Shown in pieces: positions 18,928 through 32,208 of a stretch of DNA of 64,000 nt. Source of the stretch: Polaromonas glacialis. GTDB taxonomy: Bacteria; Pseudomonadota; Gammaproteobacteria; Burkholderiales; Burkholderiaceae_C. The number at the start of each line of letters is the position of its first letter. Position 1 is the first letter of the stretch. Where the stretch lies: NCBI RefSeq assembly GCF_000709345.1, contig NZ_KL448323.1:2486346-2550345 (forward strand), written 5' to 3'. A program made the position numbers and the translations under genes. The notes under the pieces are model-generated. The model made no database searches and was not told where the DNA came from. It saw only the letters and a list, made by a program, of their open reading frames with translations.

Positions 18928-19681
18928 ATATTCTTATTTTGTAGCCGGTGCGCAGCATGTTGACGGCCACCGCGCTGATGACCAGAAACGCCGCCAGCAC
19001 CAGCCCCAGGCTGAGCCACGGCGAGACGTCGCTGACGCCGAAAAAGCCGTAGCGAAAGCCGTCGATCATGTAGAAAAACGGGTTCAGGTGGCTGATCTTC
19101 TGCCAGAACGGCGGCAGGGAATGAATGGAGTAGAAAACCCCGCTCAGAAAGGTCATCGGCATGATGATGAAGTTCTGGAAGGTCGCCATCTGGTCGAATT
19201 TTTCGGCCCACAGGCCGGCAATCACACCCAGCGCGCCCAGCATGGCCGAACCCAGCACGGCGAACAGCACGATCCACAGCGGCGCCACGAAGCCGGGCTG
19301 ACCGAAAAACACCGTGACGACAAACACGCCCGTGCCCACCATCAGGCCGCGCACCACCGACGAGCCGACATAGGCCCAGAACCAGTGCCAGTGCGACAGC
19401 GGCGTGAGCAGCACGAACACCAGGCTGCCCATGATCTTGCTCTGGATCAGCGACGACGAGCTGTTGGCGAACGAGTTCTGCAGCACGCTCATCATCACCA
19501 GGCCGGGCACCAGGAAAGCGGTGTAGTTCACCTTGCCATAGACCAGCGCCTGCCCCTGCAGCACATGGCCGAAGATCAGCATGTAGAGCACGGCCGTCAG
19601 CACCGGCGCGCCGACGGTCTGGAAACCGACCTTCCAGAATCGCAGCACTTCCTTGTAGAAAAGCGTTTGCCAGCCGGTCAT
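18926..19681 (-). CDS. ABC-2 type permease (YadH-like)
   Basis: Codes for 251 residues with six predicted membrane helices. Conserved ABC-2 segments include LTPLSHWHWFWAYVGSSVVRG and the MTFLSGVFYSIHSLPPFWQKIS loop near the fifth helix. It should form the membrane channel for the ATPase encoded upstream, whose stop it overlaps by four bases. E. coli YadGH is the nearest named pair; the substrate is unknown, though the mla, murA and lipid context suggests an envelope component. Confidence 0.88.
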   Translation of the reverse strand: MTGWQTLFYKEVLRFWKVGFQTVGAPVLTAVLYMLIFGHVLQGQALVYGKVNYTAFLVPGLVMMSVLQNSFANSSSSLIQSKIMGSLVFVLLTPLSHWHWFWAYVGSSVVRGLMVGTGVFVVTVFFGQPGFVAPLWIVLFAVLGSAMLGALGVIAGLWAEKFDQMATFQNFIIMPMTFLSGVFYSIHSLPPFWQKISHLNPFFYMIDGFRYGFFGVSDVSPWLSLGLVLAAFLVISAVAVNMLRTGYKIRI

Positions 19682-20637
19682 TTCATGGCTCCGGCCAGGT
19701 CCATCGCCATGGGTTCCTTCACCTCTTTTTCATTCATCACTTCAAGGAACACGTCTTCCAGGTCGGCCTTGCGGATTTCCACGTCCTCGGCCACCAGCCC
19801 GGCTTCGCGGACGGCCGCCAGGTACTGCTCGATTTCACGCGCATTGTGTGCCGGAAACTGCACGATTCGGCCTGTAATACGGGCCTGGCGCGCCAGGTGC
19901 AGGGGAAGTTCGCTATCAATCTTGAAGCGCAGGACATTGCTGGAAGCCGCGCTGAGCAGGTCGGACGTTTGCGCCAGCGCAACCACCCGGCCCTGCTTGA
20001 GCATGGCGATGCGGCTGCACAGGGCCTCGGCTTCTTCCAGATAATGGGTGGTCAGCAGCACGGTGCTGCCCTGCTTGTTGAGCCTGGCGATGAACTGCCA
20101 CAGGGTCTGGCGCAGTTCCACATCGACGCCGGCCGTCGGCTCGTCGAGCACGATGACCTGCGGCTTGTGCACCAGCGCCTGGGCCACCAGAACCCGGCGC
20201 TTCATGCCGCCCGAAAGCTGGCGCATGTTGGCGTTGCCCTTGTCGGCCAGGCCCAGGCTGGCCAGCAACTCGTCGATCCAGTCGTCGTTGCGCTTGATGC
20301 CGAAATAGCCCGACTGGATGCGCAGCGCCTCGCGGACGGTGAAGAAGGGGTCGAACACCAGTTCCTGCGGCACCACGCCGAGCTTGCGCCGGGCGTTGGC
20401 ATAGTCGAGCAGCACGTCGCTGCCATGCACCAGCACACGGCCGCTGCTGGCATGGGACAGTCCCGCCAGAATGCTGATGAGGGTGGTCTTGCCGGCGCCG
20501 TTGGGACCGAGCAAGCCGAAGAATTCGCCCTGCTGGATGTCGAAGCTGACATGGTCCAGGGCCTGGAGGCCGGTGCCGGGCTGGTTTCGCGGGGGAGGAT
20601 AGGTTTTGGAGACGGACTGGAATGAGATGGCTGGCAT
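19678..20637 (-). CDS. ABC transporter ATP-binding protein (YadG-like)
   Basis: Codes for 319 residues. Walker A is GPNGAGKTT (about residues 45-53), the signature LSGGMKRR, Walker B VIVLDEPTAGVD and the switch His in LLTTHYLEEA. A C-terminal extension of about 90 residues follows the ATPase domain and resembles that of DrrA/YadG-type exporters. It overlaps the permease gene by four bases, forming a two-gene exporter unit. It starts 90 bases behind the STAS gene at the end of the mla group. Confidence 0.9.
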   Translation of the reverse strand: MPAISFQSVSKTYPPPRNQPGTGLQALDHVSFDIQQGEFFGLLGPNGAGKTTLISILAGLSHASSGRVLVHGSDVLLDYANARRKLGVVPQELVFDPFFTVREALRIQSGYFGIKRNDDWIDELLASLGLADKGNANMRQLSGGMKRRVLVAQALVHKPQVIVLDEPTAGVDVELRQTLWQFIARLNKQGSTVLLTTHYLEEAEALCSRIAMLKQGRVVALAQTSDLLSAASSNVLRFKIDSELPLHLARQARITGRIVQFPAHNAREIEQYLAAVREAGLVAEDVEIRKADLEDVFLEVMNEKEVKEPMAMDLAGAMK

Positions 20638-20727
20638 GAGCCCGCTATTTTAGGGGCTGATGGCTTTCTTATCCGGAGCCGCCGGCCAAGGCCCTGCCAG
20701 CCCTCGTCCGGCAGGCGAAGCAAGCCC

Positions 20728-21021
20728 TCAGGCGGCCACGGCTGCGGCTTGTGGCGGCGAAGCGGGAATCAAGGCGGCAACGCCATAGACATCGGCCAGT
20801 TGCAGCAGCTGGTCGGACGCGCCCTGCACCGAAAAACGCTTGCCCGCCGCCAGTGCCTGCCGGCGGCATTCGAGCACGATGGCCAGCGCCGACGAGTCGA
20901 ACTGGCTCAGCGCGCTGGCGTCCACGACCACTTCCCCGGGCATCGAAAGCACTTCCCTGGCCACGGTGTCATAAAAGCCGCTGGCAACGGCGTGGGTCAG
21001 TACAGCGGGAAGTTTCAGCAT
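20728..21021 (-). CDS. mlaB: STAS-domain protein, Mla system (MlaB)
   Basis: Codes for 97 residues forming one STAS domain. VVDASALSQFDSSALAIVLECRR contains the conserved Asp-Ser core found in MlaB and in anti-sigma antagonists. In E. coli, MlaB binds the MlaF ATPase and is required for activity of the MlaFEDB complex. Its position 14 bases behind mlaC, with mlaFEDA upstream, makes the MlaB assignment strong. Confidence 0.85.
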   Translation of the reverse strand: MLKLPAVLTHAVASGFYDTVAREVLSMPGEVVVDASALSQFDSSALAIVLECRRQALAAGKRFSVQGASDQLLQLADVYGVAALIPASPPQAAAVAA

Positions 21022-21035
21022 GGCAATCGGCTTGT

Positions 21036-21671
21036 TCAGGACTTGGCGCCGCCTGCGTTGGTCTGGTTGCGCTGCGACATCGACGCGATCAGGCCGTCAA
21101 TGCCCTTGGCGCTGACTTCCTGGGCAAACTGGGTGCGGTAGGTTTCCACCAGCCACACGCCCAGCACGTTGAGGTCATAGATTTTCCAGCCGGTCGGGGT
21201 TTTTTCCATGCGGTAGTCGAGCTGGACCGGGTCGCCGCGCCCCAGCACTTCAGTGCGCACCGTCACCTCGGTGTCGCCAGTGGCCGCGCGCAGCGGTTTG
21301 ACATTGAGCTTCTGGTCGTTGACCTGCGACAGCGCGCCGGAATAGGTGCGGATCAAGAGGGTCTTGAATTCTGCCTGCAGCCGGGTTTTTTGCTCCGGCG
21401 TGGCCTGGCGCCAGTTGCGGCCGACCGCCGAAGCCGTCATGCGGGTGAAATTGACGTTGGGCATGACCTTGGTATCCACCAGCGCCAGGACGCGGTTCAT
21501 TTCGCCCGCCTGGATGGCCTTGTCGGCCTTGATGGCGTCGAGCACTTCGCTGGAAACGCGCTTGATCAGCGCATCCGGGGCCTCGTCGGCCGCGCGCACC
21601 AGGGGGGCCGAAGCGAGCAGGGCCAGGCTGAGCGTGGCGGTCAATAAACGTCCGAGAGTTCTACGGTTCAT
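21036..21671 (-). CDS. mlaC: Periplasmic phospholipid-binding protein MlaC
   Basis: Codes for 211 residues. The start at 21671 (MNRRTLGRLLTATLSLALLA) gives a normal signal peptide ending about SAPLVRAADE; a longer frame to 21713 would put 14 unlikely residues before it. The mature part shows the MlaC pattern, e.g. VMPNVNFTRMTASAVGRNWRQAT and KTLLIRTYSGAL. MlaC ferries phospholipids between MlaA at the outer membrane and MlaFEDB at the inner membrane. The 161-base gap to mlaA upstream is the largest inside the mla group. Confidence 0.93.
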   Translation of the reverse strand: MNRRTLGRLLTATLSLALLASAPLVRAADEAPDALIKRVSSEVLDAIKADKAIQAGEMNRVLALVDTKVMPNVNFTRMTASAVGRNWRQATPEQKTRLQAEFKTLLIRTYSGALSQVNDQKLNVKPLRAATGDTEVTVRTEVLGRGDPVQLDYRMEKTPTGWKIYDLNVLGVWLVETYRTQFAQEVSAKGIDGLIASMSQRNQTNAGGAKS

Positions 21672-21832
21672 GGTTTTTCTTTCAAAGTCAAAACAGATGG
21701 CTGCCGGCAGCACCGTGGACTAATCGATTGGCGCCGTGGCGGCAAGCCGCGTGTGACTGGTTATTTTGCAGGCAGGTTCGGGCGCAGCCGATGAAGTTTT
21801 AAAACGCCTGGGTAAAGCTTGTTACCAGGGCT

Positions 21833-22615
21833 TTACTGCGGATTTGGCTGCGGGGCCGCAGGCGCACCCGAGGGCGGCGCTTCAGGCAGGTCGAAGCGTT
21901 CCTCGGGTTCGGTGCGCTCGTTGCCGCCGATCAGGCTCTTGCGGCGCTGCAAATAGGCATCGCGGGTGAAGGCGTATTTGTCGAGCGCGGCCTGGTCCAG
22001 CAGGTCGCCGGCACGCAGCAGGTTGGCCCGGGTATCGACCAGGTCCAGGGTTTTCAGGGAATTGCGCGCCGGAACGTTGTTGGACTGCGACACCAGATCA
22101 CCCTGCATGTCCACCGCCAGGCCCGCCGTGTCGCGCACGCTGGAGGGACCAAACAGCGGAAGCACGACATACGGGCCGGACGCCAGCCCCCAGGTGCCCA
22201 GGGTCTGGCCGAAATCTTCCTTGTGCTTGGGGATTTTCAGCTCGGTGGCGACATCAAAAATGCCGCCCACGCCCCACAGCGTGTTGGTCGTGACGCGAAA
22301 CAGCGAATCGGCCGCTTCCGTAGGCTTGCCCTGCAGCACGTTGTTCACCAGGGACCAGACATCCGAGATGTTTTCAAAGAAATTCGTGACGCCGGTACGC
22401 ACCGGCGACGGCGTGATGTTCTGGTAGGCGGTGGCGACGGGCTTGAGCACCGCGCGGTCCAGCCCTTCGTTGAAGCTGTAGACGCCCCGGTTGAACGGCT
22501 CCAGCGGATCGGCAGGATTCGCCTGGGGACCGGTGGCACAGCCCTGCAGCAGGGCGATAGCCAGGGCGGCGGCGGCCCAGCCCGGGACTTTTTTCAGAGG
22601 AATAGCATGCTTCAT
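21833..22615 (-). CDS. mlaA: Outer-membrane lipoprotein MlaA (VacJ)
   Basis: Codes for 260 residues. A lipoprotein signal ends in the lipobox LLQGC. DPLEPFNRGVYSFNEGLDRAVLKP is the MlaA signature, followed by VRTGVTNFFENISDVWSLVNN, and the C-terminus is Pro-rich. MlaA removes misplaced phospholipids from the outer leaflet and passes them to MlaC. In E. coli the gene is unlinked to mlaFEDCB; here it is inside the operon, overlapping mlaD by four bases. Confidence 0.94.
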   Translation of the reverse strand: MKHAIPLKKVPGWAAAALAIALLQGCATGPQANPADPLEPFNRGVYSFNEGLDRAVLKPVATAYQNITPSPVRTGVTNFFENISDVWSLVNNVLQGKPTEAADSLFRVTTNTLWGVGGIFDVATELKIPKHKEDFGQTLGTWGLASGPYVVLPLFGPSSVRDTAGLAVDMQGDLVSQSNNVPARNSLKTLDLVDTRANLLRAGDLLDQAALDKYAFTRDAYLQRRKSLIGGNERTEPEERFDLPEAPPSGAPAAPQPNPQ

Positions 22616-23121
22616 TTTTTGTCCGTCGTTCCGGTTGCTGGCAGGGGAGGAGCCGTTCCTGAAGATTCGTCGGCGGTCTTGCTGAACAGGAACTGGCCGA
22701 TGAGATTTTCCAGCACCACGGCCGACTGCGTTTGTCGGATGACGTCGCCAGCAGCGAGGTTTTTTTCATCGCCGCCCGCCTGGATGCCAATGTACTGCTC
22801 GCCGAGCAGGCCGCTGGTGAGGATTTTCAGCGAACTGTCCTTGGGAAAAGAATAACGGCTTTGCATTTCGAGCGTGACGCGCGCCTGGAATGTCTGGTCA
22901 TTGAAGCTGATGTCCTCGATCCGGCCCACCACCACGCCGCCGCTGCGCACCGACGCCTTGGGCTTGAGCCCGCCCACGTTGTCGAATTCAGCCGTGATCC
23001 GGTAGGTGGGCTGGAAATTCAGGTTCAGCAGATTGGCTGCCTGCAATGCCAGAAACAAAATGGCCACGGCGCCCACCAGCACAAACAGTCCTACCCACAC
23101 ATCAATCTTCGAGCGTTGCAT
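22612..23121 (-). CDS. mlaD: MCE-domain protein MlaD
   Basis: Codes for 169 residues from the ATG at 23121 (MQRSKIDVWVGLFVLVGAVA). One N-terminal membrane helix (about 8-28) is followed by a single MCE domain, with YRITAEFDNVGGLKPKASVR as its start. The hexameric MCE ring sits on MlaE and forms the periplasmic lipid channel of the complex. The C-terminal Thr/Pro-rich tail is disordered. An open frame continues upstream to 23166 but would precede the helix with unrelated residues. Confidence 0.94.
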   Translation of the reverse strand: MQRSKIDVWVGLFVLVGAVAILFLALQAANLLNLNFQPTYRITAEFDNVGGLKPKASVRSGGVVVGRIEDISFNDQTFQARVTLEMQSRYSFPKDSSLKILTSGLLGEQYIGIQAGGDEKNLAAGDVIRQTQSAVVLENLIGQFLFSKTADESSGTAPPLPATGTTDKK

Positions 23122-23205
23122 CAAAACTTCCTTCCAAACGGTTGAGGACAGTGCCCGCCCGGCCATCGCACGGCAAGGGCCTGTCCCACGAATTTTTTCA
23201 AGCGA

Positions 23206-23988
23206 TCACTTCGTGAACATCATCGCGGTCAGGATGAAATCCAGCCCCAGCACCGCCAGGGAGGCCACCACCACCGTTCGCGTCGTGGCGCTGGCCACGC
23301 CTTCGGGCGTCGGTTGCGACTGGTAGCCCTGAAGCAGCGCGATGAAGGTCACGGTGAAGCCGAACACAATGCTCTTGATGATGCCGTTGCCGACATCACG
23401 CCAGACATCGACGCTGCCCTGGATCTGGCTCCAGAACGAACCGGCATCGATACCGATCATCAGCACGCCGACCACCCAGCCGCCAATCACGCCCATGGCG
23501 CTGAACACGGCGGCCAGCAGCGGCATGGCAATCACGCCGCCCCAGAAGCGCGGCGCCAGGATGCGCTGGATCGGATCGACGGCCATCATTTCCATCACGC
23601 TGATCTGTTCGCCGGCTTTCATCAGGCCGATCTCGGCGGTCAGCGAAGTGCCGGCCCGGCCGGCGAACAGCAGCGCCGTCACCACTGGACCGAGTTCGCG
23701 CACCAGCGTGAACGTGACCAGTTGGCCCAGCGCCTCGGTCGAGCCAAAGCGCAGCAGCGTGTAGTAGCCCTGCAGGCCGAACACAAAACCGACGAACAGG
23801 CCGGAAATGGCAATGATGACCAGCGAGTAATTGCCCAGGAAATGGATCTGGTCGCGCACCAGGCCAAAGCGCCTGAGGCTGGAGCCGAAAGTAGCCAGCA
23901 GCCGCAGGAACAGCCGGGCGCCATAGCCCAGGTTGGCCAGCCAGCTGCGGGTGGCAAATCCGACGTCGGCAGGCTTGTACCAGCTCAT
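23206..23988 (-). CDS. mlaE: Phospholipid ABC transporter permease MlaE
   Basis: Codes for 260 residues with about five to six membrane helices. Motifs of the MlaE/TGD1 family are clear: LVRELGPVVTALLFAGRAG with the coupling ELG motif, TAEIGLMKAGEQISVMEMMAVDP and FWGGVIAMPLL. It forms the dimeric membrane core under MlaD. The gene overlaps mlaF by four bases and is 84 bases from mlaD. Confidence 0.95.
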   Translation of the reverse strand: MSWYKPADVGFATRSWLANLGYGARLFLRLLATFGSSLRRFGLVRDQIHFLGNYSLVIIAISGLFVGFVFGLQGYYTLLRFGSTEALGQLVTFTLVRELGPVVTALLFAGRAGTSLTAEIGLMKAGEQISVMEMMAVDPIQRILAPRFWGGVIAMPLLAAVFSAMGVIGGWVVGVLMIGIDAGSFWSQIQGSVDVWRDVGNGIIKSIVFGFTVTFIALLQGYQSQPTPEGVASATTRTVVVASLAVLGLDFILTAMMFTK

Positions 23989-24830
23989 GAGGAGGCTCCG
24001 GATTTCTTCGATGCAGGCGTCACTTCGGGACCGAAGTCCTGCTCGACGGTGACGCCGGGATAGTCAAAGCGCACCGGGCCGTCCGGCAGCGCATGCACAT
24101 ACTGGTAGACCAGCGGGTCGGTGCTCTGGCGCACCGCGTCGGGCGTGCCCTCGGCGGCGACCTTGCCGTTGGCCAGGATGATCACATGGTCGGCAATCGC
24201 AAACGTCTGCTCCAGCTCATGCGAGACAAACAGGCTGGTCAGCCCGAGGCTGTCGTTGAGGTGGCGAATCAGGTTGGCCGCCGTTCCCAGAGAAATCGGA
24301 TCGAGTCCGGAAAACGGCTCGTCGTACATCACCAGTTCCGGGTCGAGCGCGATGGCACGGGCCAGCGCAATGCGCCGGGCCATGCCGCCCGACACCTCGC
24401 TCGGCATCAGGTCGCGCGCGCCGCGCAGGCCGACGGCATTGAGCTTCATCAGCACGATGTCGCGGATCAGCGCTTCGGGCAGGCCGGTGTGCTCGCGCAG
24501 CGGAAAGGCAACGTTTTCAAACACGCTCAGGTCGGCGAACAGCGCGCCGAACTGGAACAGCATGCCCATGCGCCGACGGGCCGCGTAGATCTGTTCCTGG
24601 TCCATTGGCGTGACGTCCTGGCCGTCGAACAGCAGCTGGCCCGACTGCGCCCGGTTCTGGCCGCCGATCAGGCGCAGGATGGTCGTCTTGCCGCCGCCCG
24701 AGGCGCCCAGCAGCGCCGTGACCTTGCCCCGGGGAACCGACAGCGAAATATTGTCCAGAATGACGCGTTCGCCGTACCCAAAGGTCAGGTGGCGCAGTTC
24801 GACAAGGGAAGCGTTGGAAGGTGGAGGCAT
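23985..24830 (-). CDS. mlaF: Phospholipid ABC transporter ATPase MlaF
   Basis: Codes for 281 residues from the ATG at 24830 (MPPPSNASLVELRHLTFGYG). An in-frame ATG at 24869 exists, but the bases between are the stem-loop that ends gltD, so the inner start is preferred. Walker A is GASGGGKTT, the signature VSGGMARR, Walker B LVMYDEPFSGLD and the switch His in FVSHEL. MlaF powers lipid transport in MlaFEDB. First gene of the mla group; a promoter is not obvious. Confidence 0.93.
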   Translation of the reverse strand: MPPPSNASLVELRHLTFGYGERVILDNISLSVPRGKVTALLGASGGGKTTILRLIGGQNRAQSGQLLFDGQDVTPMDQEQIYAARRRMGMLFQFGALFADLSVFENVAFPLREHTGLPEALIRDIVLMKLNAVGLRGARDLMPSEVSGGMARRIALARAIALDPELVMYDEPFSGLDPISLGTAANLIRHLNDSLGLTSLFVSHELEQTFAIADHVIILANGKVAAEGTPDAVRQSTDPLVYQYVHALPDGPVRFDYPGVTVEQDFGPEVTPASKKSGASS

Positions 24831-24860
24831 AGAAAAGACAAAAGCCGGGGATTCCGGCTT
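24830..24860 (-). terminator. Intrinsic terminator after gltD
   Basis: On the minus strand AAGCCGG (24860-24854) pairs with CCGGCTT (24848-24842) over a 5-base loop, followed by TTGTCTTTTCT. It begins 25 bases behind the gltD stop. Confidence 0.75.
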
Positions 24861-24884
24861 CTGGATCATAAGGGAATACGCTGA

Positions 24885-26351
24885 TTAGCGTGGCAAGTCG
24901 CTGTAGCCCATCAGGAACTCGTCAACCGAGCGCGCGGCCTGTCGGCCTTCGCGAATCGCCCACACCACCAGGCTCTGGCCGCGCCGGATGTCACCCGCCG
25001 CAAACACCTTGGGAACGTTGGTCGCATAGCCGCCGATGAAGTCGTTGCCGGCCCGGGCATTGCCCCGGTTGTCCTTCTCGATACCGAAAGCATCCAGCAC
25101 CGAAGCCACCGGCGAGACAAAGCCCATGGCCAGCAGCACCAGGTCGGCCTTGAGGAGCTGCTCGGAGCCGGGAACCTCGACCATCTTGCCGTCCTTCCAT
25201 TCGACGCGGACGGTCTTCAGACCGGTGACCTTGCCTTTTTCGCCGATCAGCTCCTTGGTCGAGATGGCGAACTCGCGCTCGCAGCCCTCTTCGTGGCTGG
25301 AACTGGTGCGCAGCTTGATCGGCCAGTAAGGCCAGGTCATGGGCCGGTTTTCCTCAACGGGTGGCTCGGGCATCAGCTCGAACTGGGTCACGCTGGCCGC
25401 GCCGTGGCGGTTGCTGGTGCCGACGCAGTCGGAGCCGGTGTCGCCGCCGCCGATCACGATGACGTGCTTGCCTTCGGCGCGCAGCTGGCCCTTGACCTTG
25501 TCGCCGGCATTGACCTTGTTTTGCAGCGGCAGGAACTCCATGGCGAAATGCACGCCATCGAGTTCGCGGCCGGGCACCGGCAAATCGCGCGACTGCTCGG
25601 CGCCGCCGGTCAGGACCACGGCGTCGAAGTCTTTTTGCAGCTGCTCGGGCGTGATGGTTTCCTTGGCCCAGTTGATGACCTTCGAGCCCTTGGGCAGGCT
25701 GCCGACCATGACGCCGGTGCGAAAGGTCACGCCTTCGGCCTGCATCTGCTCGACACGGCGGTCGATGTGGATTTTCTCCATCTTGAAGTCGGGAATGCCG
25801 TAGCGCAGCAGGCCGCCGACACGGTCGTTCTTCTCGAACAGCGTCACGTCGTGGCCGACGCGGGCGAGCTGCTGGGCAGCGGCCATGCCGGCCGGGCCGG
25901 AACCGACCACGGCGACCTTCTTGCCGGTCTTGTGCTGGGCGGGACGGGGCTTGACCCAGCCCTCGGACCAGGCGCGGTCGATGATGGCGTGCTCGATGGA
26001 CTTGATGCCGACCGCGTCGTCGTTGACGTTCAGCGTGCAGGCGGCCTCGCACGGCGCAGGGCAGATGCGGCCGGTGAACTCGGGAAAATTGTTGGTGCTG
26101 TGCAGCGTGTCAATCGCGTTTTTCCAGTCGTTCCTGAACACCATGTCATTGAAGTCGGGAATGATGTTGTTGACCGGGCAGCCGCTGTTGCAAAACGGCG
26201 TGCCGCAGTCCATGCAGCGCGCTGCCTGCACGTTGGCCTGCTGGTCGTCCAGGCCGATGACAAATTCCTTGTAGTTCTTCAGGCGCTCGGGAACAGGCTT
26301 GTAGCCCTCTTCGATGCGCTCGTATTCCATGAAGCCGGTGATTTTTCCCAT
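24885..26351 (-). CDS. gltD: Glutamate synthase [NADPH] small chain
   Basis: Codes for 488 residues. N-terminal cysteine clusters [14 protein letters not shown] and CPAPCEAAC bind the two 4Fe-4S centres. The FAD site [13 protein letters not shown] and the NADPH site [11 protein letters not shown] follow. It oxidises NADPH and sends electrons to the large chain for reductive formation of glutamate from 2-oxoglutarate and glutamine. It follows gltB after 120 bases that hold an R1 repeat and ends at a clear terminator. Confidence 0.96.
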   Translation of the reverse strand: MGKITGFMEYERIEEGYKPVPERLKNYKEFVIGLDDQQANVQAARCMDCGTPFCNSGCPVNNIIPDFNDMVFRNDWKNAIDTLHSTNNFPEFTGRICPAPCEAACTLNVNDDAVGIKSIEHAIIDRAWSEGWVKPRPAQHKTGKKVAVVGSGPAGMAAAQQLARVGHDVTLFEKNDRVGGLLRYGIPDFKMEKIHIDRRVEQMQAEGVTFRTGVMVGSLPKGSKVINWAKETITPEQLQKDFDAVVLTGGAEQSRDLPVPGRELDGVHFAMEFLPLQNKVNAGDKVKGQLRAEGKHVIVIGGGDTGSDCVGTSNRHGAASVTQFELMPEPPVEENRPMTWPYWPIKLRTSSSHEEGCEREFAISTKELIGEKGKVTGLKTVRVEWKDGKMVEVPGSEQLLKADLVLLAMGFVSPVASVLDAFGIEKDNRGNARAGNDFIGGYATNVPKVFAAGDIRRGQSLVVWAIREGRQAARSVDEFLMGYSDLPR

Positions 26352-26370
26352 GATCGATTCCTGTGCAATT

Positions 26371-26438
26371 CTTTAAGCTTTTTTAGCCGTTTGCGCATAT
26401 CCAGCGGGCGCAAGCAGCTACAAATACAATAGCAAAAT
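26371..26438 (+). repeat. R1 interspersed repeat, gltB-gltD junction
   Basis: TTTAAGCTTTTTTAGCC, GTTTGCGCATATCC, AGCGGGCGCAAGCAGCTAC, AAATACAATAGCAAAATG. This is a complete copy close to the R1 consensus, opposite in strand to the surrounding genes. Confidence 0.8.
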
Positions 26439-26471
26439 GATGACCGGGCCGTTGTGCCGGCCCGGCCCGGC

Positions 26472-31214
<4,743 letters not shown>

Positions 31215-31298
31215 GGCAATTCCTTGTCAGTGGGCAGGCAGGAGGCGTGGATCGAGACGCCAGCCCTGCCCGCCGGGTGTTTCAAATTTCAAAAGACG

Positions 31299-31327
31299 AG
31301 CATAGTACATGCCAGTCTTGATGCCAA
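31299..31327 (-). promoter_or_regulatory. Candidate sigma-70 promoter of gltBD
   Basis: On the minus strand TTGGCA (31327-31322), a 17-base spacer and TATGCT (31304-31299), about 85 bases before the gltB start. No regulator site was recognised. Confidence 0.5.
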
Positions 31328-31333
31328 ATTTTT

Positions 31334-31393
31334 TAATCGGGGTCAGATTCCAATTAATCCGAGCTACGGCTCAGGGTTAAAAATATAGGGACA
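31334..31393 (+). repeat. REP-like element beside the RAYT gene
   Basis: CGGGGTCAGATTCCAATTAA, then a small stem GAGC-TACG-GCTC, then AGGGTTAAAAATATAGGGACAC. The GGGGTCAGATTCCAATTAA block is a sequence I associate with the flanks of REP-associated transposase genes. Only one copy is seen in the window. Confidence 0.5.
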
Positions 31394-31444
31394 CATCAAA
31401 ATAAATAGCAAACAATCATTTACAGTCATGCGAAAACCCTGTTT

Positions 31445-32152
31445 TTAATCCAGTTTATTGACCGATACAGGCCGTCCGGCCTTGGTTTTCACGACGCGGC
31501 GGCTGGTCTGCTTTTGCAGATTCGCGACAAAGCTTTCATCACCCAGCGCCCAGCCGCCTAGCGCGGCGCGGGTCAGCGCTTCCTGCTGAACCGGCGCGAT
31601 GCCCTGGGCAACCAGCGCCGCATAGGCCGCTTCGCGCGAAAATGGGGTGTTGCCCAGCGTCCAGAACAGTGCGTGCGGCGTGACCAGCCGGTCGGCCCGC
31701 TGGCCAACATAGTGCGCATGGCTGGACCACGGATAGGCAGCGGCCTCCCTGACCAGCCCGGCGCGCACCGGATTGAGGTCGATATACGCCATGCACGCCA
31801 GCAGGTAGCGGTCGGTGTCGATCACGGTCGAGCGGTAACGCCCTTCCCACAGCGTGCCTGTCCGTCCCTGGCGGTCGTTGAAATAACGCACATAGCGCCG
31901 GCCCACCGCCTGCATCATCTGCGGCAGGCCTTCGGCGGTGGCCGGCGTGGCCAGCAGGTGGAAATGGTTGTCCATCAGCACATAGGCATGCACCGCGACG
32001 CTGAATTTCTGCGCGTTTTCATCCAGCAGCGAGAGCAGCATCTGGAAGTCGGCGACCGATGAAAAAATCGCCTGTCGGTTATTTCCGCGCTGGATGATGT
32101 GGTGCGGGTAACCGGGAACGGCAAGGCGGGAAAGACGGGCCATGAATTGCAA
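31445..32152 (-). CDS. REP-associated tyrosine transposase (RAYT, IS200-like Y1 domain)
   Basis: Codes for 235 residues. The N-terminal ARLSRLAVPGYPHHIIQRGNN and the metal-binding HUH motif in MDNHFHLLATP are diagnostic of the Y1/RAYT superfamily. The likely catalytic Tyr is in GRRYVRYFNDR, followed by GTLWEGRYRSTVID and YIDLNPVRAGLV, both typical of RAYTs. A C-terminal domain of about 80 residues is usual in this family. These domesticated single-copy transposases nick single-stranded REP hairpins. No inverted repeats or target duplication indicate an ordinary IS. It lies in an accessory block between gltB and dgt; a start at the ATG four codons in (MARLSRL) is equally possible. Confidence 0.88.
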   Translation of the reverse strand: MQFMARLSRLAVPGYPHHIIQRGNNRQAIFSSVADFQMLLSLLDENAQKFSVAVHAYVLMDNHFHLLATPATAEGLPQMMQAVGRRYVRYFNDRQGRTGTLWEGRYRSTVIDTDRYLLACMAYIDLNPVRAGLVREAAAYPWSSHAHYVGQRADRLVTPHALFWTLGNTPFSREAAYAALVAQGIAPVQQEALTRAALGGWALGDESFVANLQKQTSRRVVKTKAGRPVSVNKLD

Positions 32153-32208
32153 TGCCGGAAGTGTGCGCCATGATATTTGATCTGGCCGGCTTGCTTTGGC
32201 TCGGCAAC

